Position numbers and translations under genes: made by a program. From assembly GCA_013397455.1 (NCBI GenBank), contig VYZB01000336.1:639674-703673 (forward strand): a stretch of 64,000 bases of DNA. The letters are read 5' to 3'. Under the pieces are notes generated by a model, which saw only the letters and a program-made list of their open reading frames with translations, ran no database searches and was not told the DNA's origin. Shown here piece after piece: positions 34,289 through 46,426 of the stretch (position 1 is its first letter; each line of letters starts with the position of its first letter). This DNA is from Crotophaga sulcirostris (taxonomy: Eukaryota > Chordata > Aves > Cuculiformes > Crotophagidae).

Positions 34289-34832
34289 ATATCTGTGAAC
34301 CAATAAACATAGCAAGGAATTTTTGATAATATTTCAGATATAACATAGATCTTCTTCAGCTCGTGTTGAATGCAAAGCTTCCTTTTCATCCCCCTGTCCC
34401 TAAACATCTCTACTGCATTTTCCCTTCTAACAGGCAGCCAGGGCTAATGTGCTCTGTCTTCATGTGACACTTTTATATTTGGCCCTCTGGTCTTTTTAAA
34501 AGGAGGAACACATAACATGCAAATTGTAAATTTTTACAATCACATATATTTATGTAGATCTCTTTGGCAAAAAAAAGATTGGTAAAATTGGTGGCCTTGA
34601 ATGAGCTTATTTTAAAAAAATCAGTCTTTTATTCAACGTGACTAGTTTGAACAAGAAATTACTGTAATCGTCTAAAATTGTGGATTGGGGTGAAGGGATG
34701 CTCTTTTGAGTTATTGCATTCCTGGAGTTTAGTAGGGAAAAAGAAGCAATGAGGGGAAAAAAGGAAATCTGTGTTTGTATTATCCACAGGATTTCAACCT
34801 TGATGGCAAATTTGGGTTTAAAACTTTAATAA
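34289..34832. other. unique intron sequence
   Basis: AT-rich; no exon or repeat recognised. Confidence 0.5.
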
Positions 34833-35334
34833 ATCAGAGAATCACAGAATCACAGAATGGTTTGTGTTTGAAGGAACTTCAGATCTCAAGTTCCAACACC
34901 CTGCCATGGGCAGGGGCAACTTCTACTGGATCAAGATGCTCGAAGCCTCATCCAACCAGGTCTCCACGGATGGGGCAGCCACGACTTCTCTGGGCAACCT
35001 GTGCCAGTGACTCACCATCCTCACAGGAAGGCATTTCCTCCTAAGATCTCATCTCACTCTCCCCTCTTGCATCTTCAAACTGTTCCCCCTCATCCTATCC
35101 TGCACTCCCTGACCAAGAGCCACTGTCCAGCTTTCCTGTAGCCCCTTTCAGTACTGGAAGGCTGCTTGAGGGTCTCCCCAAAGCCTTCTCTTCTCCATGC
35201 TGAACAACCCAAACTCTCTCAGCCTGTCCTCATATCAGATTAGCTCCAGCACTCAGATCATCTTTGTGTCATCCTCTGAATTCATTCCAACAGATCCATA
35301 TCCTTCCTGTGCTGAGGACTCCAGAACTAGATGC
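34833..35334 (-). mobile_element. CR1, family A, 5' truncated
   Basis: ATCAGAGAATCACAGAATCA, CCATGGGCAGGGGCAACTTC, CTTCTCTTCTCCATGCTGAA to GGACTCCAGAACTAGATGC. Confidence 0.93.
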
Positions 35335-35472
35335 TTGTAGTAATAAATACATAATAAATAATGGTAAAAATAAATAGGTAATAAAAAGATCATGAAGGAA
35401 TGCTGCATGTCTGGGGCAATAGAGTTCACGATCAGGAGACTGAGCAATAGCGTTCAAGACCTCAGGAGCTGG

Positions 35473-35788
35473 AGCTTATAAAAAAGACAGGGACAGGCGT
35501 TTTAGCAAGACCTGTTATGGTAGGACAAAGGGTTATAATTTCAAACTAAAAGAGGGGAAATTGAGACTTGATACAAGGAAGAAATTCTTTATGATGCGAG
35601 TGGTTAGACACTGGTGCAGGTTGCCCAGAGATGTGGTGTATGTCCCATCCGTGGAAACATTCAACATCAGATTGGACCGCGTCTGAGCAACCTGATCCAG
35701 TGGAAGGTGCCCCTGCCCATGGCAGGTGGGTTGGAGTACCTGGGCTTCGCGGTCTCTTCCAGTTTATACCATTCCATAATTGTACAAT
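35473..35788 (+). mobile_element. CR1, family A, 5' truncated
   Basis: TTATAAAAAAGACAGGGACA to CCATTCCATAATTGTACAA. Tail octamers are eroded. Confidence 0.88.
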
Positions 35789-35794
35789 TATTTT

Positions 35795-36110
35795 AGAGAA
35801 AGGACTGCGCTTGCCCTTCACAATGCAGCATGCGACAACCAGGAGCCCAGTTGGAAATAAATTGGTCCAAGCAGCGCGTTGAGGTGCTTTGTGACATTTG
35901 TCTGATAACTGCGGTAAATCTGAAATGAAGACATTTTGTCAGCCCTGCACTGCGGGCACCATTCCAGCTGTCTGCTGCTGTCAAAAGCAGGTGCACAATT
36001 TCTTTCGGCTGAGAGCATACGCGGTGAAACAAATTGGCACAATTTGCCACTTTATTTCTGAAGGAATGAGTGGAATATAAAACAGAAAAATCCAAACCGT
36101 GATCCTGTAT
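35795..36110. other. candidate conserved non-coding element
   Basis: Unique, unlike the AT-rich intron around it. It keeps several CpG sites (GCAGCGCGTTGAGG, AACTGCGGTAAATC, CATACGCGGTG), is about 47% GC, and has no exon signals. Conservation is inferred from composition only. Confidence 0.4.
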
Positions 36111-36202
36111 ACGACTCAGTGGGAAGCAAGGGTAGAGATGCTGTTGAAGCAACTTCTTGAGGCTATGGAATGACTTCTGGCAGATGATTATGATGAGAAC
36201 TA

Positions 36203-37004
36203 GGCCTATGTGAAACTGATGAGGTTCAACAAGGCCAAGGGCAAGGTCCTATATCTGGGTTGGGACAATCAGTGGTTACAATACAGGATGGGGGATGATG
36301 TGATTGAGAGTAGCCATGCAGAGAAGGACTTGGGATGCTGACAGATGATAAACTTGACATCAGCCACTAATGTTCACTCACAGCCCAGAAGGCCAACCGT
36401 GTCCTGGGCTGCACCCAAAGAAGCGTGGCCAGCAGGGTGAGGGAGAGGATTCTGCCCCACTACTCCACTCTGGTGAGACCCCACCTGGAGTTCTCTGTCC
36501 AGTTCTGGAATCCTCAACATAAGAAAGATATTTACCTGTTGGAATGGGTCCAGAGGAGGTCATGAAGATGATGCTAGGGCTGGAGCACCTGCCATTCAAG
36601 GAGAGGCTGAGAGAGCTGGGGTTACTCAGTCTGGAGAAGAGAAGGCTGCAGGGGCACCATATAACAGCCTTTCAGTACCTGAAGAGGGCCTACAAGAAAG
36701 CTGGGGAGGAACTTTTTACAAAGGTCTGTAGTGGTAGGACAAGGGGCAATGGTTTTAAATTGGAAGCGGGGAGACTTAGATTAGACGTTAGGAAGAAATT
36801 CTTGATGATGAGGGTGCTGAGACACTGGAATAGATTGCTCAGGTATGTTGTGAATGTCCCCTCCCTAGAGGTGTTCGAGACCAGGTTGGATGGGGCTATG
36901 AGCAATCTGATCCAGTGGAACGCGTCCTTGCCCATGGCAGGAGGGTTGGAACTGGATGATCCTTAAGGTCCCTTCAAACACAAACCGTTCTCTGATTCTA
37001 TGAT
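36203..37004 (+). mobile_element. CR1, family A, 5' truncated
   Basis: CTATGTGAAACTGATGAGGT to CGTTCTCTGATTCTATGATT. Frame 36544-36966 (140 codons) keeps [30 protein letters not shown] and VPSLEVFETRLDGAMSNL. Confidence 0.95.
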
Positions 37005-37616
37005 TATCTGCAAAAGCATGAAGAACAGGAAAGATTTTCTGCAGTATAAAGCACGATTCCTCTTTGGATGGTGGTTGAAGTGGGAAGGAGAGAGAGCTCT
37101 CCTGGAAGGACAGACTGATTTGGTTGGGAAAAATAATTGAGTAGTAACAATTAACTTTCATAAAGCGTTTTTCATCTTCAAAGCACTTAACAATTATGAA
37201 CTAATTAATCTCCACAGTTCCTTCGTGGGGCGTTAGCATAGTTTCATGCATGGGAAGCAATTAGCTTTGGAAAAGTGCTGACTCAACGTGGAACCCCTTT
37301 AGGAAGACGATACTATCTGCTTCTGCAGACATCAGTCAAGGCCTGACAAAGCGGTGGCTGATGACTGCTATTCCACTGCTGTTCTCAGGGGTCTAGATTT
37401 AAAGGAAGGGAATAAATAACCTCTTGATTTGCTTATGTAGCCCAAAGCTGTCTACATTGCTGAGCACGCCCCTCAAGGCACTTTACATGCTGCCTGTAGA
37501 GCAATCAACATAAAATCATATGTCCTTGCAGATCTGCTGCAGTGGAAACAGCCATGAGTTTAAATAATCAAAGTGTGGGACATGACTTAATGGTGAAATA
37601 TTAATGGAGAAATAAC
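37005..37616. other. unique intron sequence with a possible ancient amniote repeat
   Basis: CATAAAGCGTTTTTCATCTT then AAAGCACTTAACAATTATGA and ACTAATTAATCTCCACAG (37155-37220) resemble, from memory, an old dispersed amniote element with the AAGCGCTTTACAA...AATTAATCCTCACA theme. Low certainty. Confidence 0.35.
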
Positions 37617-38554
37617 TGGGGCCAGTCTTTTTTCGTATCTTTACACATGATCTGGATTAGAGGATCGAGAGCTCCCTCGGTCAGTATGCAGATGACACCA
37701 AATTAGGCGGAATGTTGATCTGCTTGAGGGTAGGGAGGCACTGCAGAAGGATCTGGACAGGGTGGATCCATGGGCCAAGGTCAACAGCATGGGGTTCAAC
37801 AAGGTCAATTGCCAGGTCCTGCATTTGAGTCACAACAAGTCCATGGAACATTTCTGGCTTGCGGAAGAGTGGCTGGAAAGCTGCCAAATGGAAAAGGTCC
37901 TGGGGGTGCTGGTTGACCAAGCTGAACATGAGCCAGCAGTGGTCCAGGCAGCCAAGGAAGCCAATGGCATCCTGGTTTGGATCAGCCATGGTGTTGCCAG
38001 CAGGAAGAGGGAAGGGATTGTCCTCCTGGACTCTCTGCTGATTTGGCCACACCTTGAATCCCGGGTTCAGTTTTCAGCTTCTCAGTACAGGAAAGATACT
38101 GAGGGGCTGGAGCGTGTCTGGAGAAGGGGAATAGAGCTGGGGTCGGATCTGGATCACAGGGGGTATGAGAGCAGCTGAGGTATCTGGGGCTGTTTAGTCT
38201 GGAGAAAATGAGGCTGAGGAGAGATCTCATCTCTCTCTGCAGCTTCCAGAAAAGGAGTTTTGATGAGGTGGCTGTTGGTCTCTTCTCCCAGGTAACAAGG
38301 AATAGGACAAGAGGAAATGGGTTCAAGATGCGCCAGAGGAGGTTTACATTGGATATTAGGAAAAATTTCTTTACTGAAAGGGTGAATCCCTGGAAGAGGC
38401 TTCCCAGGGCAGTGGTGGATTCATCACCTCTGGAGGTGTTCAAAAAATATGTAGATGTGTCACTTGGGGACATGGTTTAGTAGGCACAGGTGTTGGGTTG
38501 ATGGTTGGATTAATGAACTTTTCCAACTTTAGCAATTGTAGGATTCAATGATTC
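37617..38554 (+). mobile_element. CR1, family B, reaching into the RT domain
   Basis: GGCCAGTCTTTTTTCGTATC, then GATCTGGATTAGAGGATCGA and CAGATGACACCAAATTAGGC (the DDTKLG of RT motif C), to AGCAATTGTAGGATTCAATG. Frame 37762-38178 covers the C-terminal linker (LAEEWLESC). Confidence 0.94.
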
Positions 38555-38743
38555 TCTCATTCCGTCTGCACATGCCTTAGCACACAGAGGTTCAGTCTAT
38601 GCTAGATCACATGTATTTCCATGGATGTTTGCCCTGTGCTTGTTGCAGATCATATCATCAGGATTTGTTTCCCAGTGGCCATCAAGAATCCTTTGCTCAG
38701 TCCGTGCACAATCATACATAAATAAATGGAGCCAGAACGATGT

Positions 38744-39125
38744 GATCACAGTATCACAGTATCACAATATCACAGTATTACAAGATTGGAAAGGACCTTT
38801 CAGATCATAGATTCCAACCTATAACCCAACAGTCACACTAACACCAGCACCAACCCATCATCTAAACCATGTCACTAAGTGCCTCATCCAATCTCCTCTT
38901 AAACACCTCCAGGGACGGTGACTCCACCACCTCCTCTCCAGGCAGCGCATTCCAATGGCCAATCACCCTTTCAATGAAGAATTTTTTCCTAATATCAAGC
39001 CTAAACCTCCCCTGACAAAGCTGGAGTCCATGTCCAGGCTAAACAACCTCAGTTCTTCAGCCACCCTCATGATACTTCGTCTCCAGACAGTTACCTGCCC
39101 CTGGTTTTGTACTGCCTTACTCAGT
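38744..39125 (-). mobile_element. CR1, family D, internally deleted
   Basis: GATCACAGTATCACAGTATC and AAGATTGGAAAGGACC give the family D tail. The sequence follows the 3' part of the near-full-length CR1 closely, until GGAGTCCATG jumps to TCCAGGCTAAACAACC, losing about 130 bp of coding sequence. Confidence 0.92.
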
Positions 39126-39700
39126 CTTTCAGAAGTGACCGCAGTAGATGCCTCCTTCATTTTCTGGTAACGAGCTTGGGCTGAGAGCTCTCGTTTTCAT
39201 GTATTGGTAGTTTTCATGGTGGCTTGAATAAATAAAAGATTCCAATACAACAAAAAATGTAAAGCAAGTTGTTAAAGAAGTGCATAGTAAGCATAAAAAG
39301 CAACCCAAAGCAGGGGAGCTTAATTTCATATGGAAGAAAGGCATAATGTCATCCTTTCCACAAGAGTGCTGTGAAAATAAACTCATAAATGAACATATAA
39401 ATTAAATTAATTAGTTTTTGCAAAGTGCTAAGTCTATAAAAATCACAGGATGAACTTGGTAACTTTATCTCCTGACCAACATTGAAAAGTAAGTTGATTG
39501 AGCAGAATGAGAGCAAACAAATGTGTATCTTGTAATATCTTATAGTTAGTGTGTCTTTTAGTTAAATAAATTGAATTCTGTGCAGTGGGTCAGGCAGGGG
39601 AAAGGTTGCCCAGTGTTTCCTAACTTCACCTCAACTTCTGAGAATCGTGACATTTCAATATGGTTTGTAAAAAGATTTCCTAGCTTAATGAGAAAATAAA
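39126..39700. other. unique intron sequence
   Basis: AT-rich; no exon or repeat recognised. Confidence 0.5.
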
Positions 39701-40352
39701 CCATAGAATCATGGAATGGTTTGGGTTGGAAGCGAACTCAAAGCCCATCCAGTTCCACCCCCCCGCCACTGGCAGGGAGCCCTCCAACTGGGTAAGGGTG
39801 CTATCCAACCTGGCTTGGAACAAGTCCAGGGATGGAATAGCCACAAGTACTCTGGGCAACCTGGTCCAGTGCCTCACCAACCTCACAGGAAAATATTTCC
39901 TCCTAAGATCTCAAATCAATCTCCTCTCTTTCAGCTTCAAATTTTCCCCCCCTCATTCTCTTCCTGCACTCTCTGATCAAGAGCCCTTCCACAGCTTTCC
40001 TGGAGTCCTTTTCAGACATTCTAGTAGAAATTCTCCTTGGAACCTTCTCTTCTCCAACTTGAACAGGCCCAACTCTCCCAGCCTGTGCTTGTATCAGAAG
40101 TGCTCCAGATACAGATCCAAGTCCTTCCTGTGCTGAGGACTCCAGAACTGGACACAGGGCTCCAGGTGAGGTCTCACCAAAGAGGAATAGAGGGGCAGAA
40201 TCCCCTCCCTTGCCCTGTCTGCCCCACTGCTTTGAATGCAGCCCAGGACACAAGTGCTTTCTGAGCTGCGAGTGCACATTACCGGCTCCTGTTGAATGTC
40301 TTATCCACCTGCACTCCAAGACCTTCTCCTTAGGGCTGCTCCCAATCCATTT
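39701..40352 (-). mobile_element. CR1, family A, 5' truncated
   Basis: CCATAGAATCATGGAATGGT to CACCTGCACTCCAAGACCTT and GGGCTGCTCCCAATCC. One of the longer antisense family A copies. Confidence 0.94.
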
Positions 40353-41017
40353 TTGGCAAATTACAAGCAGGAAACTTTATGTTGTTATTTCAGTACAGTG
40401 ATGTTTTAACTCCTTTTTACAACACTGAAAGCATATTTAGGTTATGAATTCAACTATGGCACGAAGTAGCTCTGGAAAGGTTTTTAAACAGCTGGAAACT
40501 TCTGAGAACTTTCTATAGAGATGTTGAATATAATTAACATGTAAGAGGAGCTGAAGAATATCCGCGCTGAAAATAAACTTATGAATATGCATGAGACTTA
40601 GTAAAGTTGGTACCAGAATATTGGAGGGGAACAGTAATGTTCAAATGGAAGGAAAGGAAACAGAGAACAAGCAGAAAAAAGTGACTTTTTAGATTAAAAG
40701 GAATTTGTTTTATGATTAAATAATTGGGGGAGGAATGACTCCCTTAGACAAGGCAGTGAAACCTCTGCAACAGTGAATTTAAAAGCGATTGAAACCTGTA
40801 GGACTAAATTACCTTCATTACTGGTAGAAGATCACTGCCTGAGGCTGAACTGCTCCAAAAAATTTAAATTAAATATTTCAGCAGCTTATAAGTCCAAAAT
40901 ACAGAAAACAATAGTTGGCTCTATTTAAAAATGTACATATATCTGGTAGGAGGGTTTTTTCTCCTCACCTGAAGATCCTGTGAGCAGCACATGGAAACAC
41001 TGAAAGAGGTTCTGTTT
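40353..41017. other. unique intron sequence
   Basis: AT-rich; no exon or repeat recognised. Confidence 0.5.
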
Positions 41018-41066
41018 TATAGAATCATGGAATGGTTTGGGCAGGAAGACACTTCAAAGTCCTCCC
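41018..41066 (-). mobile_element. CR1 3' tip, family A, abutting a plus-strand copy
   Basis: TATAGAATCATGGAATGGTT then GACACTTCAAAGTCCTCCC; cut after about 48 bp. Confidence 0.8.
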
Positions 41067-41077
41067 AAAGCACATCC

Positions 41078-41834
41078 CAAAGCAATTCCAAGCACAAATA
41101 CAGGCTGGGCAGAGAATGAATTGGGGGCAGCCCTGAGGAGAAGGACCTGTGGTGCTTGTGGATGGGAAGTTCAACATCAGCTGACAATGTACACTTGCAG
41201 TGCAGTCAACTGTACCCTGAGCTGAATCCAAAGTGTTGAAACAGCAGGGGAGGGAGAGGATTCTTCCTCTCTGCTCTGCTCTGGTGAGACCTCACCTGGA
41301 GTCCTGCATTTAGTTCTGGAGTCCTCAGCACAGGAAGGATATGGAGTTGTTGGAGCAAGTCCAGAGAACGACACAAAGATGATCCTAGGGTTGGAACACC
41401 TCACATACAAGGACAGGCAGAGAGAGTTCTGGTTATTCAGCTTGGAAAAGAAAAGGTTGCTGGGAGAGCTTAGAGCAACCTTCCAGTACTGAAAGGGGCT
41501 ACCACAAAGATGGGGAGGGGCTCTTGATCAGGGAGTGCAGGGGTAGGATGAGGGGGAACAGTCTGAAGCTACAAGAGGGGAGATTGATTTGAGATCTTAG
41601 GAGGAAATATTTTCCTGTGAGGGTGGTGAGGCACTGGCACAGGTTGCCCAGAGAAGTTGTGGCTGTCCCATTCCTGGAGGTGTTCAAGGCCAGGTTGGAT
41701 GAGGCTTTCAGCAACCTGATCAAGTGGGAGGTGTCCCTGCCCATAGTAGGGTATTGGAACTGCATGGGCTTTAAATTTCCTTCCAACCCAGCCATTCCAT
41801 GATTCTATGATTCTATGACTCTATGATTCTATGG
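41078..41834 (+). mobile_element. CR1, family A, with the longest octamer tail here
   Basis: Begins AAGCAATTCCAAGCACAAAT (the QSQAQIQ-type block) and ends in about five octamers (41795-41834, one variant ACTCTATG). Internal blocks are well preserved. Confidence 0.95.
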
Positions 41835-42416
41835 CATTTCCTTAGAATTTTAAACACCTTAATACAACTTAATTTTCCAAATGAAATATCTAACGCAGGT
41901 TGCTGGATGGTTGTGATTTCCTCCTCCAAGTCACATCCAGTTCTGCAACTCCATTGCTCATGGTGTTAGGGTCTGCAGAAGCTTTTCAAAGCCAAGCCAG
42001 CATATGGGGAGCCACAAGCAGAGTTCACAAAGGCAGTGCTAAATTATTCCTCCCAGCATTTTCTCATTTCCGATTTATTTTGAAAGATGTTATCTAGGCT
42101 TCTTATTGAATTTATTGCTAATTACATTAAAAGAAGTAAAACTATATTAACACAGTCAAATTCAATGAAGACTGACAGGCATGTTGTTTCCGAAGAACTG
42201 TGATTTAATCATGCCAGCAATCAGTTTGCCCAGTACAGAGTCGGTTTGCTGCTGTCGTTCAGTGGAGAACACCTTTTTTAAAAAAAATACTCATTAATTT
42301 CTTTTGACTGAGCTCAATATTTTATGACTTTTTGCATCCAAACTGTGGAAGTTGGGATTGTATGATTGACAGTTACAAAGTAATTGAGATAAGAATACAA
42401 CAGTAAAGAAACAGAA
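41835..42416. other. unique intron sequence; 42080-42290 candidate conserved element
   Basis: 42080-42290 has ATTGCTAATTACATTAAAAG and GTGATTTAATCATGCCAGCA, homeodomain-like ATTA cores in non-repetitive sequence. Function is inferred only. Confidence 0.35.
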
Positions 42417-42846
42417 CCATAGCATCACAGAATCATAGTCATAGAATCATAAAATCGTTTGGGTCAGAAGGGACCTCAAACCCCTCCAGTTCCAACCCCC
42501 TACCATGGGTAGGGACACCTTCCACTGGATCAGGGTGCTCAAAGCCCTATCTAACCTGGCCTTCAACACCACCAGGGATGGGGCAGCCACCGCTTTTCTG
42601 GGCAACCTGTGCCAGTGCCTCACCACCCTTACAGGAAAACATTTCCACATAAGGTCTCATCTCAGTCTCCCTTTTTCTGCTTCAAATTTCTCCCCCTTGA
42701 CCTATCCCTGCACTCCCTGATCAAGAGCCTCTCCCAGCTTTCCTGGAGCCCCTTTCAGTACTGGAAGGTTGCTCTAAGCTCTCCCAGCAGCCTTCTCTTC
42801 TCCAGGCTGAACAACCCCAACTCTCTCAGCTTGTCCTCATCTTTCC
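42417..42846 (-). mobile_element. CR1, family A, 5' truncated
   Basis: ATCACAGAATCATAGTCATA, CCATGGGTAGGGACACCTTC, CTTCTCTTCTCCAGGCTGAA to CAGCTTGTCCTCATC. Confidence 0.94.
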
Positions 42847-43616
42847 ATGATTTTGTGGCATTCCCATCCTGAAGGATGGGATGAATTTCACCTGCTATGG
42901 ATGCATCCATTCTTCTTTACTGTAATAACAAAAATAATTATAGAAAATGTCAAAAATTATATAAATCTGCACACTCTCCGGTCAAACCACAGCAGAGGAA
43001 TTTTCTTTTATAAATGGCACCAGGCCAATATATTTAAGGATGATAAAAAAACACCTTGCAAGTAGGTAGCTCTGCATAAAAGGCAATTAAAATACGATGT
43101 TAAGAAACAGTAAAGAAAATGAGGGAAGCACAGGCACTTGCTGTATTTTTTTTAATAAACCAAATAATTCAATAGAAATAAAATCCAATTAAAAAACTCT
43201 GCCAATGCTGCAGAAATTTTATGACTCATTACAAGGCATCGGAAATCAAAGGAAAACAGAAACCCAAATTATCTCCCATCTTGAATCATGAGTAGTCAGA
43301 CCGAACTGAATGAATTACTTCAGTGTTTATTCGATCATACAGCAGGATCCTGATTTGGTAAACTTTTATGACAATCCATTCCCAAATTTCTAATGGCTGA
43401 TTTTATTGCATTTTGGTGGAGCAAAAGAGCCTTGTACTAATGAGGAAAAGAAGAGCTGTTGGTAATAAACCAAGTAGAAGTGTGCAGCCAGTTATTGAAA
43501 AGGACACATCATTTCGGCTGAGCTTGCTCCATATGTTTCATCTCCTGGTATGAATGGGGAAAAAATAAGGAATTTGCAAGTGATATAGGACATGAGTAAA
43601 CACCAGGAATACATAT
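42847..43616. other. unique intron sequence; 43090-43450 candidate conserved element
   Basis: 43150-43400 is unique, with AACCAAATAATTCAATAG, CATGAGTAGTCAGACCG and GCTGATTTTATTGCATTTTG. No exon was found. Confidence 0.35.
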
Positions 43617-43666
43617 GGGCTTCCTCAGCCTCAAGAAGAGAAGGCTTTGAGGAGAATATAGAGCAG
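43617..43666 (+). mobile_element. CR1 internal fragment ([10 protein letters not shown] block)
   Basis: GGGCTTCCTCAGCCTCAAGA, AGAAGGCTTTGAGGAG to TAGAGCAG; directly precedes another plus-strand CR1. Confidence 0.8.
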
Positions 43667-43671
43667 ATGTT

Positions 43672-44324
43672 TGAAGCTCAACATTAGCCAGCAATGTATG
43701 CTCACAGCCCAGAAAGCCAACTGTATCCTGGGCTGCATCTAAAGCAGCGGGACCAGCAGGGCAAGGGAGGGGATTCTGCCCCTCTACTTCACTCTGGTGA
43801 AACCTCACCTGTGGTCCTGTGTCCAGTTCTGGAGTCCTCAGCACAGGAAGGACATGGATCTGTTAGATCTTGTCCAGAGGAGATCACAGACATGATACAA
43901 GGGCTGAAGCAGCTCCTGTACAAGGCCAGGCTGAGAGAGTTGGGGTTGTTCAGTGTGGAGAAGAGAAGGCTCCAGGAAGACCTTTAAAGCATCCTTCCAG
44001 TCCTGAAAGGGGCTACAGGGAAGATGGAGACAGATTTTTTAGGAGGGTCTGTTGTGATAGGACAAGAAGTAGTGGCTTTAAACTAAGGGAGGGGAGATTT
44101 AGACTGCACATAAGGAAGAAATTTTTTATGATTAGGGTGGTGAGGCACTGGCAGAAGTTGCCCAGAGAGGTGATGGATATCCCACCCCTAGAAACTTTCG
44201 AGGTCAGGTTAGATGGGGCTCTAATCGAGTTAAGGATGTCACTGCCCATGGCAAGTGGGTTGGACCAGATGAACTGTAAAGGCACCTTCCAACACAAACC
44301 ATTCTATGATTCTATAATTCTATG
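43672..44324 (+). mobile_element. CR1, family A, 5' truncated
   Basis: TGAAGCTCAACATTAGCCAG to CATTCTATGATTCTATAATT. The frame at 43870-44325 keeps GRFRLHIRKKFFMIRVVRHW. Confidence 0.94.
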
Positions 44325-44664
44325 AAAATCTTAATATATTACATAGAATGAAGAGACGTAGCTGAGAACATGTGTTCTGAGGTGAGCTGAGTTCCTTCAT
44401 AGCTCTTCCATTTGCTGATATTGCCATTCACATTAGAGTTGGGGTGTTCCTACTGGATTTTGGGGTAACATTTGGCTTGGTAAGTTAAGTATCAGTTCTC
44501 TCTTATGTGTATTTGAACCTTGAGTCAGACACTGATGACTTTGTGTCTTATCTTTGATGAGAGGTGTTAGTAGAAGCTCTATGGAGACTTTCAAATAACT
44601 GATATAAACATGAAGTAAAAAAGGAAGAAGTGAGTCAAAAATTGATGCAAAGATGGAAGAGCAC
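44325..44664. other. unique intron sequence
   Basis: No exon or repeat recognised. Confidence 0.45.
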
Positions 44665-45244
44665 GTCACTGCCAGCTGGGAGAGCGAAGGGATTGTGATT
44701 TTTCTGCTCCACACACATGCAGCCCCACCTTAAGTCCTGGGTGAAGTTTTGGGCCCCATAGCATGAAAAGATTCTAAAGCTACCGGAGAGTGTCCAGAGA
44801 AGTGCACAAAATTTGGTGAAGAGTTTAGAGGGGACGCTGTATGAGGAGTGGCTGGAATCACTTGGTCTCTTCAGCCTAGAGAAGAGGAGACTTAGAAGAG
44901 ACCTCATCGCATTCTGCAACTTCCTCACAAGGGGAAGAGCAGCAAGTGCCGAACTCTTCTCTATAGTAACCAATGACAGGACCTGAGAGAATGGCAGGAA
45001 GTGGTGCTAGGGGAGGGTTAGGTTGGACATTAGGAAAAGGTTCTACTCCCAGAGGGTGGTGGAGCACTGGAACAGCTCCCCAGGGGAACAGTCACAGCAC
45101 CAAGCCTGACAATGTTCAAGAAACATTTGGCCAATGCCCTCAGAACAATGTGTTAATGTTGGAGATGTCCTTTGGAGGGACAGGGATTGGACTCAGTGAT
45201 CTTTGTAGGTCCCTTACAACTCAGGACAGTCTACGATTCTATGA
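44665..45244 (+). mobile_element. CR1, family C, 5' truncated
   Basis: TCACTGCCAGCTGGGAGAGC, TTGGGCCCCATAGCATGAAA, GGTCTCTTCAGCCTAGAGAA, TGTAGGTCCCTTACAACTC to GTCTACGATTCTATGA. Confidence 0.93.
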
Positions 45245-45349
45245 ACTGCTGACTGATGCAAGACAATATATGCCCAGAAGTAGCCTGGTCCTGCAGCAGG
45301 GGTAGCTCAAGCAGTGGCCTCGACTGTCGCTTTGTGTCACACCTGCATT

Positions 45350-45632
45350 GAATCATAGAATTGCTTGGTTGGAAAAGACCTTTGAGATCATCGAGTCCAA
45401 CCATACCAGTCCACTACTAGATCAGATCCCTGAGCACTTCACCTACCCATCTTTTAGACACCTCCAGGGATGGTGACTCCACCACCTCTCTGTTCCAGTG
45501 TCTGAGAACCCTTTTGGTGAAGAAAATTTTCCTGATGTCTAAACTGAACCTCCCCTGGTGCAACTTGAGGCCATTTCCTCTTGTCCTATCACCTTTCACT
45601 TGGCAAAACAGACAAACACCCAATTCACTAAA
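45350..45632 (-). mobile_element. CR1, family B, 5' truncated
   Basis: AATCATAGAATTGCTTGGTT, GAGATCATCGAGTCCAACCA, to CTTGTCCTATCACCTTTCAC and AGACAAACACCCAATTCAC. Minus frame 45417-45623 keeps [20 protein letters not shown]. Confidence 0.93.
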
Positions 45633-46426
45633 ACCTGACTTTCTCTTGGATGGACGAGGTGGGAGGACAGGACGGAATGTGGCTCCTCAGATGTATAGGG
45701 AGGTACCTCCAGTGCTTCTCCTGCTCGGCTGTAGGGTTTACAACAGCCATGGTCACACTTCCACCTGTCCTCTCCTCCATGGTTGCTATCACACCACCAT
45801 TAGCTCCATATTGATTTTGTATTCAAGAAGAAAACTCTAATTAAAGAGAGGATCTATGCAGAGGTACTGCTCTTCTGTCTACTCACTGCAGCTGTATTTT
45901 GTATGGTTTATGTCTCTATTCCAGCTTGGTTCCTCTGCCAAGTTCTATGCCCATGATTAAAAGTTATAGCTTTGTTCTGCTGGTATAGTAGAAAACACAG
46001 CGTAAAAATATTCTCTCATTCACTCTTGGTTGCACGGGTAACTGTAAAGAATGGTGCATCTTCCCATTTCATAGCTGGAGTTGGTGGTGACTTGATTCAG
46101 CTCCTGCTATTAATTTAAGAGAGATGTTGATAGCTACCGTCTTGGGCTGAGGTGAAGGAGGTGCATTTCGTCCCTTCGCCTTCGTAATAAACTAACTGTC
46201 ATGCAGCTCTGCCTACAAGCTCAATAATTTTATGAGTTCTTCAGCACGGAGCAGAAGGCCAGAAATGAAATAACCGCATCTCACAGTGCATTATGTGCCC
46301 AGGACATTTAAGGAAATGGGAACATTTCTCATACTTAAAACTACTGCAAAAAAATTGGGTAGTGTCAGTAAAAATGTGACCATATTGGTTTAGTCCCTTC
46401 GTGTATTTTCATTGTAGCATATTAAT
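45633..46426. other. unique intron sequence; 46080-46330 candidate conserved element
   Basis: 46080-46330 is unique with a balanced composition (GATAGCTACCGTCTTGGGC, GTCCCTTCGCCTTCGTAATA, CACAGTGCATTATGTGCCC) and no exon signals. 45640-45790 is more GC-rich. Confidence 0.38.

Noticed and set aside
35793..36152. 119-codon minus-strand frame over the CpG-retaining island
   Set aside because: Overlapping frames on both strands and no motif; better explained as non-coding conserved-like sequence.
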